Source: JBOZRQ01 sp050789255 | Lineage (GTDB): Bacteria > Bacillota > Sulfobacillia > Symbiobacteriales > Symbiobacteriaceae | Direction: 5' to 3' | DNA length: 64,000 nt | Assembly: GCA_050789255.1 (NCBI GenBank) | Contig: JBOZRQ010000010.1 | Coordinates: 62,001-126,000 of the forward strand | In this document: positions 41,093 to 50,085 of the stretch, one piece after another | Position numbering within the stretch: position 1 is the stretch's first letter | Layout: each line of letters starts with the position of its first letter | Notes under the pieces: generated by a model | What the model saw: the letters and a program-made list of their open reading frames with translations, nothing else | The model's database searches: none | Told to the model about the DNA's origin: nothing | Program-made: the position numbers and the translations under genes

Positions 41093-42328
41093 GTGCAGCA
41101 ATACCTTGCGCTCCTCAAGAACCGTAACTTTGTCCTTCACTGGTTGGCAGGAGCGATCTCAAACGTCGGTGACTTCTTCAACAGCCTGGCCCTCGTAAAG
41201 ATCCTGTCCAGCGACCCCGAGCACCTCGGCATGTACACCGCCCTGGTGATGATCGCCAAGGTGGTTCCGGGAATCATTCTCGGACCGGTGGCCGGTGTGG
41301 TGGCCGACCGAGTCTCTCGCCGGGCCGTCATGATTATCGCCGACCTGCTTCGGGGGGCGGCTGTCCTGGGCCTGGTCTTCGTAGAGAAGCCCTCCGCCAT
41401 CATCGCACTGATCTTCCTGGCGGCTGCGATCTCCTGCTTCTACAACCCGGCCAGCGCTGCCTTGCTGCCCAACCTGGTCGGCAAGGAGCAACTGGTGACC
41501 GCCGGTTCCCTCCGGGTGATGACCGAACGGACCGCCATGCTGATCGGAAACGGTCTGGGGGCTGTGGTCCTCACCTTCATGGGCGCCCACAACGTCTTCT
41601 ACATCGACGCCATCAGCTTTGTGGTCAGCGCCTTCCTGGTCGGAGCGATCGCTGTGCCTGCGGTGGCCGCGGCCGTGGGGAAGCAGAAGGAGAGCCAAGG
41701 CACCTGGGCCAAGTTCCGCGGGGATCTCACAGAGACGATCGCCTTCCTGCGGGAGTCTGCCCCGGTGCGCCACCTGCTCAACGCCTTTGCGATTGCCGCC
41801 CTCGGAGACTCCGCACTCAACGTTCTGCTCGTGACCTTCTTCACCGTGGGCCTCGGGCTTGCGGCTGAAGCCCTTGGATATGTCTGGGCGCTCTTTGGCG
41901 GTGCGGCCCTGCTCGGCGCCCTCCTCATCGGTGCCATCGGGCACAAGATTCCCTGGCGGTTCCTGGTGTCGGGCGCTGCGGTCTACATCTGGTTTATGAT
42001 GATGGGCGCTTTGATGGTGGCCAAAACGATCCCCAGCATCGCATTCCTCACCTTGCTGGGCTTTGGCAGCGGTGCGATCAACGTGGGCGTTCAGGCCGCT
42101 GTCGGCCAACTGGTGCCCGACTACGTCCGGGGTCGCGTCTTCGGCGCCTGGGGTATGATCAACAACTTGATCTACGTGGTTGGAACGCTCTCCGCCGGCG
42201 CCCTTTCCGACTGGATCGGGCCAATCCCCACCCTGATGGGCTTCACCACCTTCTACCTGCTGACCGGGGTATACGCCTTCTTTGCCTTCCGCTCTCAGCC
42301 GGCAGTGGCTGCAGAGGCGGCGAGCTAG
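41093..42328 (+). CDS. MFS transporter, MFS_3/EntS-like
   Basis: A 411-residue major facilitator with about twelve membrane segments, of the type annotated as MFS_3 or enterobactin exporter-like. It starts YLALLKNRNFVLHWLAGAIS and NVGDFFNSLALVKIL. The motif A loop reads GVVADRVSRRAVMIIADLLRG and the second half repeats it weakly (QLVPDYVRGRVFGAW). GTG 41093 is preferred (GGGAGTG upstream, and the usual family start); an ATG at 41033 would add 20 residues. A strong terminator follows. Substrate is unknown. Confidence 0.87.
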   Translation: MQQYLALLKNRNFVLHWLAGAISNVGDFFNSLALVKILSSDPEHLGMYTALVMIAKVVPGIILGPVAGVVADRVSRRAVMIIADLLRGAAVLGLVFVEKPSAIIALIFLAAAISCFYNPASAALLPNLVGKEQLVTAGSLRVMTERTAMLIGNGLGAVVLTFMGAHNVFYIDAISFVVSAFLVGAIAVPAVAAAVGKQKESQGTWAKFRGDLTETIAFLRESAPVRHLLNAFAIAALGDSALNVLLVTFFTVGLGLAAEALGYVWALFGGAALLGALLIGAIGHKIPWRFLVSGAAVYIWFMMMGALMVAKTIPSIAFLTLLGFGSGAINVGVQAAVGQLVPDYVRGRVFGAWGMINNLIYVVGTLSAGALSDWIGPIPTLMGFTTFYLLTGVYAFFAFRSQPAVAAEAAS

Positions 42329-42332
42329 AAAA

Positions 42333-42367
42333 CAAGGGCGCCAGGCTGCTGAGCCTGGCGCCCATTC
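42333..42367. terminator. Bidirectional terminator
   Basis: GGGCGCCAGGC and GCCTGGCGCCC form an 11-bp stem between the convergent MFS (+) and MerR (-) genes. Confidence 0.8.
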
Positions 42368-42370
42368 CAT

Positions 42371-43126
42371 TTACGTCTGCATGATGGCGATCAGCAACTG
42401 GTAGCGGTCGGTCTCCCCCGGGATGTAGCGCTCCAGCCCGAGCCCGACCGGGGAGTAACCGAACTGGTCCAGGAAGCGGTAGATGCGGTGGGCCGCTGTC
42501 TCCTCCCAGATGCCGCACTCCAGCGTCGCAAACAGCGTCGGCGGGACCTCCTGCAGCCGGGCACCCTCCGGCGGAACCCGCCGGCGCTTATGCTCGATGC
42601 GGAAGCCAACCTCCCCGACCAGGCGCCGGTCCACGATATCCAAGGTGCGTACGTACCCGCCGCCCAGAGTGGGGATGCGCAGCCGGTCGAGCTGCCGGGC
42701 CGCTGCAGCGATGGCCGGACCGAACGGCAGCGGTTCAGGAGGCGCCTCTGCGGGGAACCATACCAGCGTGGACGGCTCCTCCCACCGCTGCAGATGGATC
42801 TGGGGCTGATCGGGCCGCAGGCCCTCCAGGTATTGTCCGGCGGTCTGCATGGTGAGCAGGCGGGCCTTCATCTCCGCCTGCCAGCGTCCCAGCAGCGCCG
42901 CCCGGCCGGCGGCGTCCAGCTTCAAGAATCTGGCGATCTCCGCCAGCGGCAAATCCGCCTGCCGCAGGCTGCTGATCAGTTGGGCCTCCCCAACCTGGTC
43001 GGGGAGGTATAGGCGGTAGCCGTTCTCCAGGCGCTGCGCAGGCAGCAGCAAACCTTTTCGTTCATAGAACCGCAGGGCGCTGGGGGAGATCCCCGTGCGA
43101 TCGGCAAATTGGGCGATTGTTAGCAT
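42371..43126 (-). CDS. MerR-family regulator with GyrI-like effector domain
   Basis: A 251-residue transcription factor. The MerR helix-turn-helix is at the N-terminus (MLTIAQFADRTGISPSALRFYERKGLL), followed by the dimerisation helix. The C-terminal ~150 residues are a GyrI/BmrR-type small-molecule-binding domain (VWFPAEAPPEPLPF, YSPVGLGLERYIPGE). The gene is divergent from a stand-alone GyrI-like protein, its probable target. A TATAAT lies only 6 bp before the ATG and no ribosome binding site is seen, so the mRNA may be leaderless. Confidence 0.88.
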   Translation of the reverse strand: MLTIAQFADRTGISPSALRFYERKGLLLPAQRLENGYRLYLPDQVGEAQLISSLRQADLPLAEIARFLKLDAAGRAALLGRWQAEMKARLLTMQTAGQYLEGLRPDQPQIHLQRWEEPSTLVWFPAEAPPEPLPFGPAIAAAARQLDRLRIPTLGGGYVRTLDIVDRRLVGEVGFRIEHKRRRVPPEGARLQEVPPTLFATLECGIWEETAAHRIYRFLDQFGYSPVGLGLERYIPGETDRYQLLIAIMQT

Positions 43127-43132
43127 GTCTCA

Positions 43133-43165
43133 ATTATAGCTTGAGCTTCAACCAAGTTTAAGCTT
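43133..43165. promoter_or_regulatory. MerR operator and promoter
   Basis: On the minus strand AGCTT-A-A-CTT and its partner AAG-T-AAGCT form a dyad over 43139-43165, overlapping a promoter with TATAAT at 43138-43133. Binding here would serve both merR and the divergent gene at 43219. Confidence 0.5.
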
Positions 43166-43218
43166 TATGATGTGACCAAGGGCGGCCGCCCCTGACTTTC
43201 TTTGTGGAGGCTAGCGAT

Positions 43219-43704
43219 ATGGAGTGCACGGTTGTGACCCGCCCCGAGATGAAGCTGGTAGGAATCAAGGTCGTGGGCCGACTCCAGGAGTTCAGCCATC
43301 GGGTCCCCCTCGCCTGGAATGACCTCATGGGCGCCCTCGGCCGGATTTCTCACATAGCAAGCAGCGAACTCTTCTACGGCGTCTATCCGGAGTCCGACCA
43401 CCACACCGACGGTGTCAACGGGGTGCACACATACTGGGTGTGCGTGGAGGTGTCGGAGTTGGGGGACGTTCCGGAGGGCTTTACAACCCTGACGATCCCC
43501 GGCGGGGACTTCGCCATGACCACCGTCAGGGGCCAGGCGAGTGAGATCATCTCGGCGTATCAGCGGCTCACCGGCTGGGCGAAGCTGCAGGGCATGGAAC
43601 TGGACCAGCAGGACTATGGGTTTGAACTGTACGATGTGCGCCGTCAGAAGCCAACGCCGCCGTACTCGGAGTTCGATTTTGACATCTACAAGCCCCTGGT
43701 TTAG
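43219..43704 (+). CDS. GyrI-like small-molecule binding protein
   Basis: A 161-residue protein of the GyrI-like/AraC effector-binding family. Typical blocks are MECTVVTRPEMKLVGIKVVG, FYGVYPESDHH, YWVCVEVSE and TLTIPGGDFAMTTVRG. Such proteins bind hydrophobic or cationic compounds and act as drug sinks or antagonists. ATG 43219 follows GTGGAGG. It is divergent from the merR gene whose effector domain belongs to the same fold, which suggests a sensor/sequestration pair for one ligand. Confidence 0.85.
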   Translation: MECTVVTRPEMKLVGIKVVGRLQEFSHRVPLAWNDLMGALGRISHIASSELFYGVYPESDHHTDGVNGVHTYWVCVEVSELGDVPEGFTTLTIPGGDFAMTTVRGQASEIISAYQRLTGWAKLQGMELDQQDYGFELYDVRRQKPTPPYSEFDFDIYKPLV

Positions 43705-43924
43705 GTCATGGTTCCCGTTGATTGGCTAACCGTCGTCCCCAGCTGCCCGAAGATGCGGACCAATCACCCGCAGGTGCCAGCGAGTTGCGTCCAGGTCGGC
43801 TCCAGCGTCCCTCGCCATCGGGGCCGGCGCCCCACAGAAGCGGTCAAGATTGCCTCAGCCATCCACCACGGACAAGCACGTTGGGTCCGGGTTCTCTCAG
43901 ATTCACCCTATCAACTCCCAGGTA

Positions 43925-43953
43925 TTGACATGGAATTACCTGCCAGTTATACT
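43925..43953 (+). promoter_or_regulatory. Promoter of the KES-repeat gene
   Basis: TTGACA at 43925-43930 and TATACT at 43948-43953 with a 17-bp spacer, 41 bp before the start codon. The stretch 43705-43924 shows no gene. Confidence 0.75.
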
Positions 43954-43994
43954 GGGATTAGATGGTAATTCTGAGTTGGTAAGGGGTTGTGGGT

Positions 43995-44561
43995 ATGAAG
44001 AATGAGAGGGTTGTCCCCGAAAACGTGCCGTCCATTCTGGACCTGAGCGAGGTCGACACCAAGCGCGATAACGTGCACAGCCCGTGTCTGGTCCTGCCTT
44101 ACGACTCCTATACCGCCAAGACCAGCGCCCTGGCTGTTCCCGTGGTGCTCGCCGTCACCAAGGCATCCGACGTCGGCAACGCAGCCGCCTCCGGCGCCAA
44201 GGTCGTCAAGGACGACACGCTCGACAAGGGCACCGTCCCCCTCCTCCTCACCAGCGTGCGCGACGTGAACACGCTCGACATGAACTGGGTGGAGGGCGGT
44301 ACGCGGGTCACTTTCAACCTCCGCAAGCTGCTGAAGGTGCGCCCCTTCGAGATTCCCAAGGGAACCGTCGCCTACATCCCCGTAGGCAAGGGCCCGGTAA
44401 ACGGCTTCGGCACCTGCCTGCTCCTTCACTTCGATCAGGCCAGCTTCCGGGAAATTCAGGTCGGCAAGCGGAAGAACGCTAAGAAAGCCAAGGAGTCCAA
44501 GGAATCCAAGGAATCCAAGGAGTCCAAGGAATCTCAGGACGCCAAACCGAAAGGTGCCTAA
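43995..44561 (+). CDS. Hypothetical protein with Lys-Glu-Ser repeat tail
   Basis: A 188-residue soluble protein of unknown function. The main part has beta-type segments (HSPCLVLPYDSYTAKTSALA, VVLAVTKASDVGNAAASGAK, GGTRVTFNLRKLLKVRPFEI) and no recognised motif. The C-terminal tail is Lys-rich and contains five Lys-Glu-Ser repeats encoded by a 9-bp tandem repeat at 44490-44534. ATG 43995 follows AAGGGG. A near-consensus promoter stands upstream and a 16-bp perfect hairpin terminator downstream, so it is a strong monocistronic gene. Confidence 0.8.
   Translation: MKNERVVPENVPSILDLSEVDTKRDNVHSPCLVLPYDSYTAKTSALAVPVVLAVTKASDVGNAAASGAKVVKDDTLDKGTVPLLLTSVRDVNTLDMNWVEGGTRVTFNLRKLLKVRPFEIPKGTVAYIPVGKGPVNGFGTCLLLHFDQASFREIQVGKRKNAKKAKESKESKESKESKESQDAKPKGA
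44490..44534 (+). repeat. 9-bp tandem repeat, five copies
   Basis: Five consecutive units AAGGAGTCC or AAGGAATCC (last copy AAGGAATCT) encode Lys-Glu-Ser. The copies differ only at two third-codon positions. Confidence 0.9.
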
Positions 44562-44570
44562 ACATAAACG

Positions 44571-44608
44571 AGCCGTGGCGAGGACACTCCTCGCCACGGC
44601 TCGTTTCG
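44571..44608. terminator. Long-stem bidirectional terminator
   Basis: AACGAGCCGTGGCGAG and CTCGCCACGGCTCGTT form a perfect 16-bp stem around a six-base loop, between the KES-repeat gene (+) and a small membrane peptide gene (-). Confidence 0.8.
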
Positions 44609-44621
44609 TATCGTACGTGGT

Positions 44622-44720
44622 TTAGTGGGCGGCGGGGCCAACGGGGATCGCGATGCCGATGAGAACGGCGGTCATGATCGCCCACACAGCAATAACGACG
44701 AGGGGCATCCAACGCTGCAT
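44622..44720 (-). CDS. Small membrane peptide, 32 residues
   Basis: A 32-residue peptide, starting MQRWMPLVVIAVWAIMTAVL and ending in GPAAH, with a single membrane segment. ATG 44720 follows AAAGGAG (11 bases), and the frame ends just before the terminator hairpin shared with the convergent gene. Function is unknown. Confidence 0.6.
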   Translation of the reverse strand: MQRWMPLVVIAVWAIMTAVLIGIAIPVGPAAH

Positions 44721-44896
44721 CTGCTGCCCATCTCCTTTGCGCAGTTACTATACATCCTACCCGAACTAGTTACAAAGCGCCAGTGTGGAATAGCAGAAAA
44801 GGACTATAGACACCAGGAGGCTTTTTCCAAATCTCTGAAGAATGAAGCGATGTCCCCGAGTTTCTCGCGCTGCGAGGCCAAGGAGGAAACCGACAC

Positions 44897-46444
44897 GTGC
44901 CGAGCCAATGGCGATCCTTCGTCTCACCGGGAACCCTGGTAACCGCCGCGCTTTCCGTTGTAGCATGGGGCCTCCAATTCGGCTGGGCATCCGGCTTCCT
45001 GCTGGTCCTGCTCCTGTTCGTGCATGAGCTTGGCCACTTGTTGGCGGCGAAGGCGCGGGGAATCGAGATTACAGGTGCTCCCCTCTTCCTACCGGGGCTG
45101 GGGGCCTTCGTGACCCATGGGGCAGCACCCAGGGTGTGGGACCAAGTGCTGATCTCCCTGGGCGGCCCGCTGCTTGGCGGGTCCATGGCCGCTCTGACCA
45201 AGGTCGCAGGGCAGGCGATGGGCAACGAGGCCCTGGCATTCGCCGGGGGAGCAGCGCTGGTTGTCAACCTGCTGAATCTGGCCCCGATCCCGCCACTCGA
45301 CGGCGGGCAGGTTGCGAGCCGAATTGGCTGGTACGGACTGATTCCCACTGTGGTGTTGGCCCTCGGCCTGGCCGTACTGCCGGGGAGCACCTTTGTGGCC
45401 CTCCTTGTAGCGTTGGCCGCTGTGTGGCTAGGCTACAAACTTCCCGACGACTGGAATCGTGGCCTCCCAGTCCTCACCGGTCTGGGCGCCGCAGCGGCGT
45501 ATGTCGGCTCCGGCCTGCTGCTGTATGGTCTCCACTGGGGTACGGGCCCGGTCCATGGGGTCCGGTCACTCTCCCACCCCATTACCGCCCTGCTCCAGTA
45601 TGCGTCCTTGTTTTACCTAGCCGTGTGGCTGATTGCGCGGGCTATATGGCCGTGGACCCACCGTCCCGAGCGGACGGCCCGGCAACGGTATCTTGCCTGG
45701 TTCTTCCTTGGGTGGCCGTTATACCTCACCCGGAACGCCTCCGCCATCCCCATGGTTGCTTGCGCCGCCGCACAGAGCCTTGGCCTGCCTGGAGTTAACT
45801 GGCTGCGACAGTGGGTGTGGTTTCTCTCAGCGAGACGAGACCAAATGGTAGGGTCCGGAGCGGCGATGGGCTACGACGTGCTGGCAAGGCAAGGGCGCGA
45901 ACAGGAGGCCAACGATTGGCTGGCCGAAATCTCCCCGTTGGTCAAAGGCTCCGGCATGATGGCCATTTCCCGGTGCCACGGCAATCTGTTGGCCCTGGGG
46001 CATATTCCCACAGCCCATTCATGGCTGCTGCCCCTTGTCGATGAGATTGAAGACCCAGAAACCGTGCCAGCCGCACTGGCCAACAGTTTTGCCTGGGCGC
46101 TGCTCTGCACAGGCCGACCACAGGAAGGGCTGCCTCTTGCACGGATCTCTGTAGCCAAAGAGCCCGACAAGTGGCCCTCGCTCGATACTCTGGGGCGAAT
46201 CCTCCTCCACCTGGGCGAACTGGAGGAGGCGGAGGTGCACCTGCGCACTGCTGTGGAAAAGTCCGGGCACGTGGGGAGTAAGGTTGCACTGGGCCGCACC
46301 CTGGCCGGCTTGGGACGGTACAAAGAAGCCCTCTCCCTGGTTGAGGCGGCCCTGAACAACCAGGGTTACACCTGGCCACCGGATGAACCGCAGCCTGACG
46401 AGGTGCGTTCCTGGGTAGTTCAGTGGCGGCAAGAGGCGTCCTGA
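44897..46444 (+). CDS. Site-2-protease-like (M50) membrane protein with TPR domain
   Basis: A 515-residue membrane protein. The zinc motif HELGH is in LLLFVHELGHLLAAKARG near residue 44. The second M50 motif (N-x-x-P-x-x-P-L-D-G type) is NLLNLAPIPPLDGGQVAS near 135. Further membrane segments lie up to about residue 280. The C-terminal ~200 residues are TPR-like helices (WPSLDTLGRILLHLGELEEA, GRTLAGLGRYKEALSLVEAA). This looks like an intramembrane metalloprotease fused to a soluble interaction domain; the substrate is unknown. GTG 44897 follows AAGGAGG. Confidence 0.85.
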   Translation: MPSQWRSFVSPGTLVTAALSVVAWGLQFGWASGFLLVLLLFVHELGHLLAAKARGIEITGAPLFLPGLGAFVTHGAAPRVWDQVLISLGGPLLGGSMAALTKVAGQAMGNEALAFAGGAALVVNLLNLAPIPPLDGGQVASRIGWYGLIPTVVLALGLAVLPGSTFVALLVALAAVWLGYKLPDDWNRGLPVLTGLGAAAAYVGSGLLLYGLHWGTGPVHGVRSLSHPITALLQYASLFYLAVWLIARAIWPWTHRPERTARQRYLAWFFLGWPLYLTRNASAIPMVACAAAQSLGLPGVNWLRQWVWFLSARRDQMVGSGAAMGYDVLARQGREQEANDWLAEISPLVKGSGMMAISRCHGNLLALGHIPTAHSWLLPLVDEIEDPETVPAALANSFAWALLCTGRPQEGLPLARISVAKEPDKWPSLDTLGRILLHLGELEEAEVHLRTAVEKSGHVGSKVALGRTLAGLGRYKEALSLVEAALNNQGYTWPPDEPQPDEVRSWVVQWRQEAS

Positions 46445-46448
46445 CCAA

Positions 46449-46493
46449 AGCGAGAGGCCGGAGAGATGATCAAGCTCCCCGGCCTCTCGCTTT
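46449..46493. terminator. Bidirectional terminator
   Basis: GCGAGAGGCCGG and CCGGCCTCTCGC form a 12-bp stem, followed by TTTCTATT, between the M50 gene (+) and metH (-). Confidence 0.8.
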
Positions 46494-49400
46494 CTATTGA
46501 TCCACGCCCACCGCAAAGTATTTGGCGGCCGGGTGGTGGAAGACCAGGGCGCTTACCGAGGCTTCAGGCTCCATCATGCACTCCTCAGTGAGGGTTACGC
46601 CGATCTCCTCGGGCCGCAGCAGGCTGAAGAGCTGCCGCTGCAAGCCCAGATCCGGGCAGGCCGGATACCCGAAGGAGTAACGCTTGCCGCGGTAGCGGGC
46701 CTGGAAGCGGTCCCGCATGGTGATGCTCAGGTCATCCGGGAAGCCCCAGTGGCCGCGAAGCTTGGTGTGCAGCCACTCGGCAGCAGCCTCGGCCGTCTCG
46801 ATGGCCAGGGCCTGCACGGCGTGGCTGAGCAGGTACTCCCCCCGCTCCTTGTACATCTCGTACTGCGCCCGGATTCCCTTGCCTGCCGTCACGACAAAGA
46901 GCGCCACGTTGTCGGTGCCATCGGGCCGCGCGTAGTCGGTCAGGCAGAGGCCCTCGCCGGTAGCCTGGCGGGGGAAATCAAAACCGGTGAGCAGCTGGCC
47001 GTCCGGAGCAAGCAACTGCAGGCGGTCCCCCTCTGCCCTGGCCCGGAAGAACTGCCAGACCGCGCTGACCTCCAGGGCGCCCTGCCGCCCCTCGGCCTTC
47101 AGCCGGTCAATGACGCTCTGCAGCATGAGCGCCTTTTCGTCCCCCTGCTCCAGCAGCAGGTCGGCCCGGCCGCCCTTCAGGCCCAGGTGCTTGCCGTAGA
47201 GCATGATCGGATTCACATAGCCCCAGATCTCATCGAGCTTGGCGCCCCGCAGGACGTGGCGCTCGTAGTCCGGAGGCTCGGGAATCTGCTCCAGCACGGC
47301 CACCGTAGCCGAGCGACCGTTCACCAGGACTGCGGGCGCCGCGGCGGCCTTGCTCTCGCCGGCGCCCAGCCCGGCGTCCTCCTGGCGGAGCGCCTCCGCC
47401 AAAGCGGCGCGGCGGGCCGTATCCATGAGCTGATTCGCCAGGTCGAGCCCGTGCATGGCGTCCTTGGCGTAGACCACCAGGCCGTCCCCGTAAGCCGGAG
47501 CGATCCGCTTGCGGGTGAAGTTGTTGGTCAGGGCAGCACCGCCCACCAACATGGGCACGTTCACGCCCGCAGCAGCGAGCTCCTCGGCGGTGATCACCAT
47601 CTGTTGGGCGGACTTGACCAAAAGCCCCGAGAGGCCAAGCAGATCTGCCTTGTGCTCCCGCACGGCCTGAATCAGGTCCTGCGGCGGGACCCGGATCCCG
47701 AGGTTGATCACCTTATACCCGTTGTTCGAGAGAATGATCTCCACCAGGTTCTTGCCGATGTCGTGGACATCGCCCTTTACCGTCGCCAGGACGATGGTGC
47801 CCCGGGACGCCTCATCGGACTTCTCCATGAACTGCTCCAGGTGCGCCACGGCCGCCTTCATCGCCTCGGCGGACTGGAGCACCTCGGCCACGATCAGCTC
47901 GTTGTTGTTGAAGAGGCGCCCCACCTCATCCATGCCGGCCATCAGCGGGCCGTTGATGATCTCCAACGGGGTGGAGCCCTCCTGGCGCTTCAGCTCCAGG
48001 TCGGCGACCAGGCCATCCTTGCTGCCCTCGATGATGCAGTTCGCCAGGCGCTCATCCAGCGTCAGTTGGGCCTTGGCCTTCTTGGGCGCCCGCTCGGTCT
48101 GGTTGCGGAAGTGCGCCGCAAAGGCGCCAATCGTCGCCTCGGACGGGGCGAAGAGCACGTCGTAGGCGAGCTTCTTCTCCTCCTCTGGAATCGAAGCGTA
48201 GCGCTCCAGCTTCTCGGCGTTGACGATCGCCATGTCCAGGCCCGCCTGCGTGCAGTGGTACAGGAAGACCGAGTTCATCACCTCACGGCCCGCCGGGGGC
48301 AGGCCGAAGGAGACGTTGGAGACGCCGAGGATCGTCTTGCAGTGGGGCAGCGCCTGCTTAATCAGGCGGATGCCCTCGACGGTCTCCAGGGCGGAGCCGA
48401 CGTACTGCTCGTCGCCCGTTGCGCACGGGAAGGTGAGCGGATCAAAGACGATGTCCGCAGGCTTCACCCCGTACTTGTTCACCAGCAGGTCATACGAGCG
48501 CATGGCCACCTCCAGCTTGCGCTCCCGGCTGACCGCCATGCCCTTCTCGTCGATCGTGCCCACCACAAAGGCGGCGCCATACCGCCTGGCGATCGGGACC
48601 ACGGCCTCGAAGCGCTCCTCGCCATCCTCCAGGTTGATCGAGTTGATGATCGCCTTGCCCTGGCAGTAGGTGAGCGCCCGCTCGATCACGGCGCTGTCGG
48701 TGGAGTCGATCATGAAGGGGACCTTCACCTTGTTGATGACAAAGGACATGAACCGCTCCATGTCGGCCAGCTCGTCGCGGTCGGGGTTGGCCAGGCAGAT
48801 GTCGATCACCTGGGCGCCGTTCTTCACCTGCGCCCGGGCGATCTCACTGGCCTCCTCGAACTTGGACTCGACGATCAGCCGCTTGAACATGCGGGAGCCG
48901 ATCACATTGGTTCGCTCGCCCACGATCACCGGGCGGTTCTGCTCCTCGATCTCCAGGTTTTCCAGGCCCGAGAGATAGGTGTGGGGCGCCGCCTGCGGGC
49001 GTCGGGGCGCCTTCTCTGTTACCATCGACGCCATCGCCGAGATATGCGCCGGGGTCGTGCCGCAGCACCCGCCGACCAGGTTTAGCCAGCCATGGTCGAT
49101 GAAGCGCTCCAGCGTCCGGGCGACCATGGCCGGGGTCTCCAGGTACTTGCCGTTCTCGTCGGGCAGGCCGGCGTTGGGCACGCAGGCGATCGGGCAGACA
49201 GCCATCTCAGCCGCAGCCCGGATGTGGTCGGTCATGAAATCAGGCCCGGTGGCGCAGTTCAGGCCGAAGTAGAGCAAGTCGAAGTACTCGAGGCTGGTGA
49301 CCAGCGCCTCCACGTTCTGGCCCCCGAGCATGGTGCCCATGGGCTCGATGGTGCCCGAGACGGCGACAGGTACCTCGTAGCCCAGTTCGTCGAAGAGCTG

Positions 49401-49961
49401 GCGGATGCCCAGCAGCCCCGCCTTGATGTTGCGGGTGTCCTGCGCCGTCTCCAGCAGCAGGTAGTCCACACCGCCGTCGACCAGGGCGCGGGCCTGCTCC
49501 CGGAAGTTCTCGACCAACTGCTCAAAGGTGACGCCGCCCGTGACCGAGATCGCCTTGGTGGTCGGGCCCATGGAGCCCGCAACGAAGCGCAGTCGGTCCG
49601 CCGTCTCGAACTCGGCGCAAGCCTCCCGGGCAATCTCGGCTGCGCGGCGGGTAATCTCATAAGCCTGCTCGTGCAAGGGTGGATACTCCGCCAGCACCAG
49701 GGCGGTGGAGCCGAAGGTGTTGGTCTCCACAATGTCGGCGCCCGCCTGCAGGTAGGCGCGGTGAATATCCCGGATCACGTCCGGGCGGGTGATGTTCAGG
49801 TATTCGTTGCAGCCCTCAAATGCCTCACCGCCAAAGTCATCGGCGGTCAGGCTGCGGGCCTGGATCTGCGTGCCCATGGCGCCGTCGAGGACGAGGATCC
49901 GCTCCTTCAGGGCTTCGATCAGGCGCTGCTGACGACGGGCGTTGTCCGAATGCTGAGGCAT
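46494..49961 (-). CDS. metH: Cobalamin-dependent methionine synthase
   Basis: A full-length 1155-residue MetH, transferring a methyl group from methyltetrahydrofolate to homocysteine through cobalamin. The homocysteine domain (about 1-325) has LDGAMGTQIQ and the zinc motif GGCCGTTPAHI. The pterin domain (about 340-610) starts NRPVIVGERTNVIGSR. The cobalamin domain (about 640-880) has the axial His in DVHDIGKN. The C-terminal AdoMet reactivation domain ends with RYSFGYPACPDL. ATG 49961 is favoured by the GGAG spacing; two in-frame ATGs lie just upstream. It follows the Hcy methyltransferase/MTHFR gene by 124 bp on the same strand. Confidence 0.96.
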   Translation of the reverse strand: MPQHSDNARRQQRLIEALKERILVLDGAMGTQIQARSLTADDFGGEAFEGCNEYLNITRPDVIRDIHRAYLQAGADIVETNTFGSTALVLAEYPPLHEQAYEITRRAAEIAREACAEFETADRLRFVAGSMGPTTKAISVTGGVTFEQLVENFREQARALVDGGVDYLLLETAQDTRNIKAGLLGIRQLFDELGYEVPVAVSGTIEPMGTMLGGQNVEALVTSLEYFDLLYFGLNCATGPDFMTDHIRAAAEMAVCPIACVPNAGLPDENGKYLETPAMVARTLERFIDHGWLNLVGGCCGTTPAHISAMASMVTEKAPRRPQAAPHTYLSGLENLEIEEQNRPVIVGERTNVIGSRMFKRLIVESKFEEASEIARAQVKNGAQVIDICLANPDRDELADMERFMSFVINKVKVPFMIDSTDSAVIERALTYCQGKAIINSINLEDGEERFEAVVPIARRYGAAFVVGTIDEKGMAVSRERKLEVAMRSYDLLVNKYGVKPADIVFDPLTFPCATGDEQYVGSALETVEGIRLIKQALPHCKTILGVSNVSFGLPPAGREVMNSVFLYHCTQAGLDMAIVNAEKLERYASIPEEEKKLAYDVLFAPSEATIGAFAAHFRNQTERAPKKAKAQLTLDERLANCIIEGSKDGLVADLELKRQEGSTPLEIINGPLMAGMDEVGRLFNNNELIVAEVLQSAEAMKAAVAHLEQFMEKSDEASRGTIVLATVKGDVHDIGKNLVEIILSNNGYKVINLGIRVPPQDLIQAVREHKADLLGLSGLLVKSAQQMVITAEELAAAGVNVPMLVGGAALTNNFTRKRIAPAYGDGLVVYAKDAMHGLDLANQLMDTARRAALAEALRQEDAGLGAGESKAAAAPAVLVNGRSATVAVLEQIPEPPDYERHVLRGAKLDEIWGYVNPIMLYGKHLGLKGGRADLLLEQGDEKALMLQSVIDRLKAEGRQGALEVSAVWQFFRARAEGDRLQLLAPDGQLLTGFDFPRQATGEGLCLTDYARPDGTDNVALFVVTAGKGIRAQYEMYKERGEYLLSHAVQALAIETAEAAAEWLHTKLRGHWGFPDDLSITMRDRFQARYRGKRYSFGYPACPDLGLQRQLFSLLRPEEIGVTLTEECMMEPEASVSALVFHHPAAKYFAVGVDQ

Positions 49962-50085
49962 CTGCATCATCTCCTGAAGAACGGCTGAAACGAGGTCAAA
50001 CGATGAATCGCCACGTCATTGAAATAGGTGGTCGTGGAGGGTGAGAAGATTGAGGGTCGCCTCGGCCGCTCTGGCGCCTGGGCGA

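Noticed and set aside
46497..49085. An 862-codon plus-strand open frame opposite metH
   Set aside because: It is the mirror of the metH reading frame in GC-rich DNA; no domain or ribosome binding site supports it.
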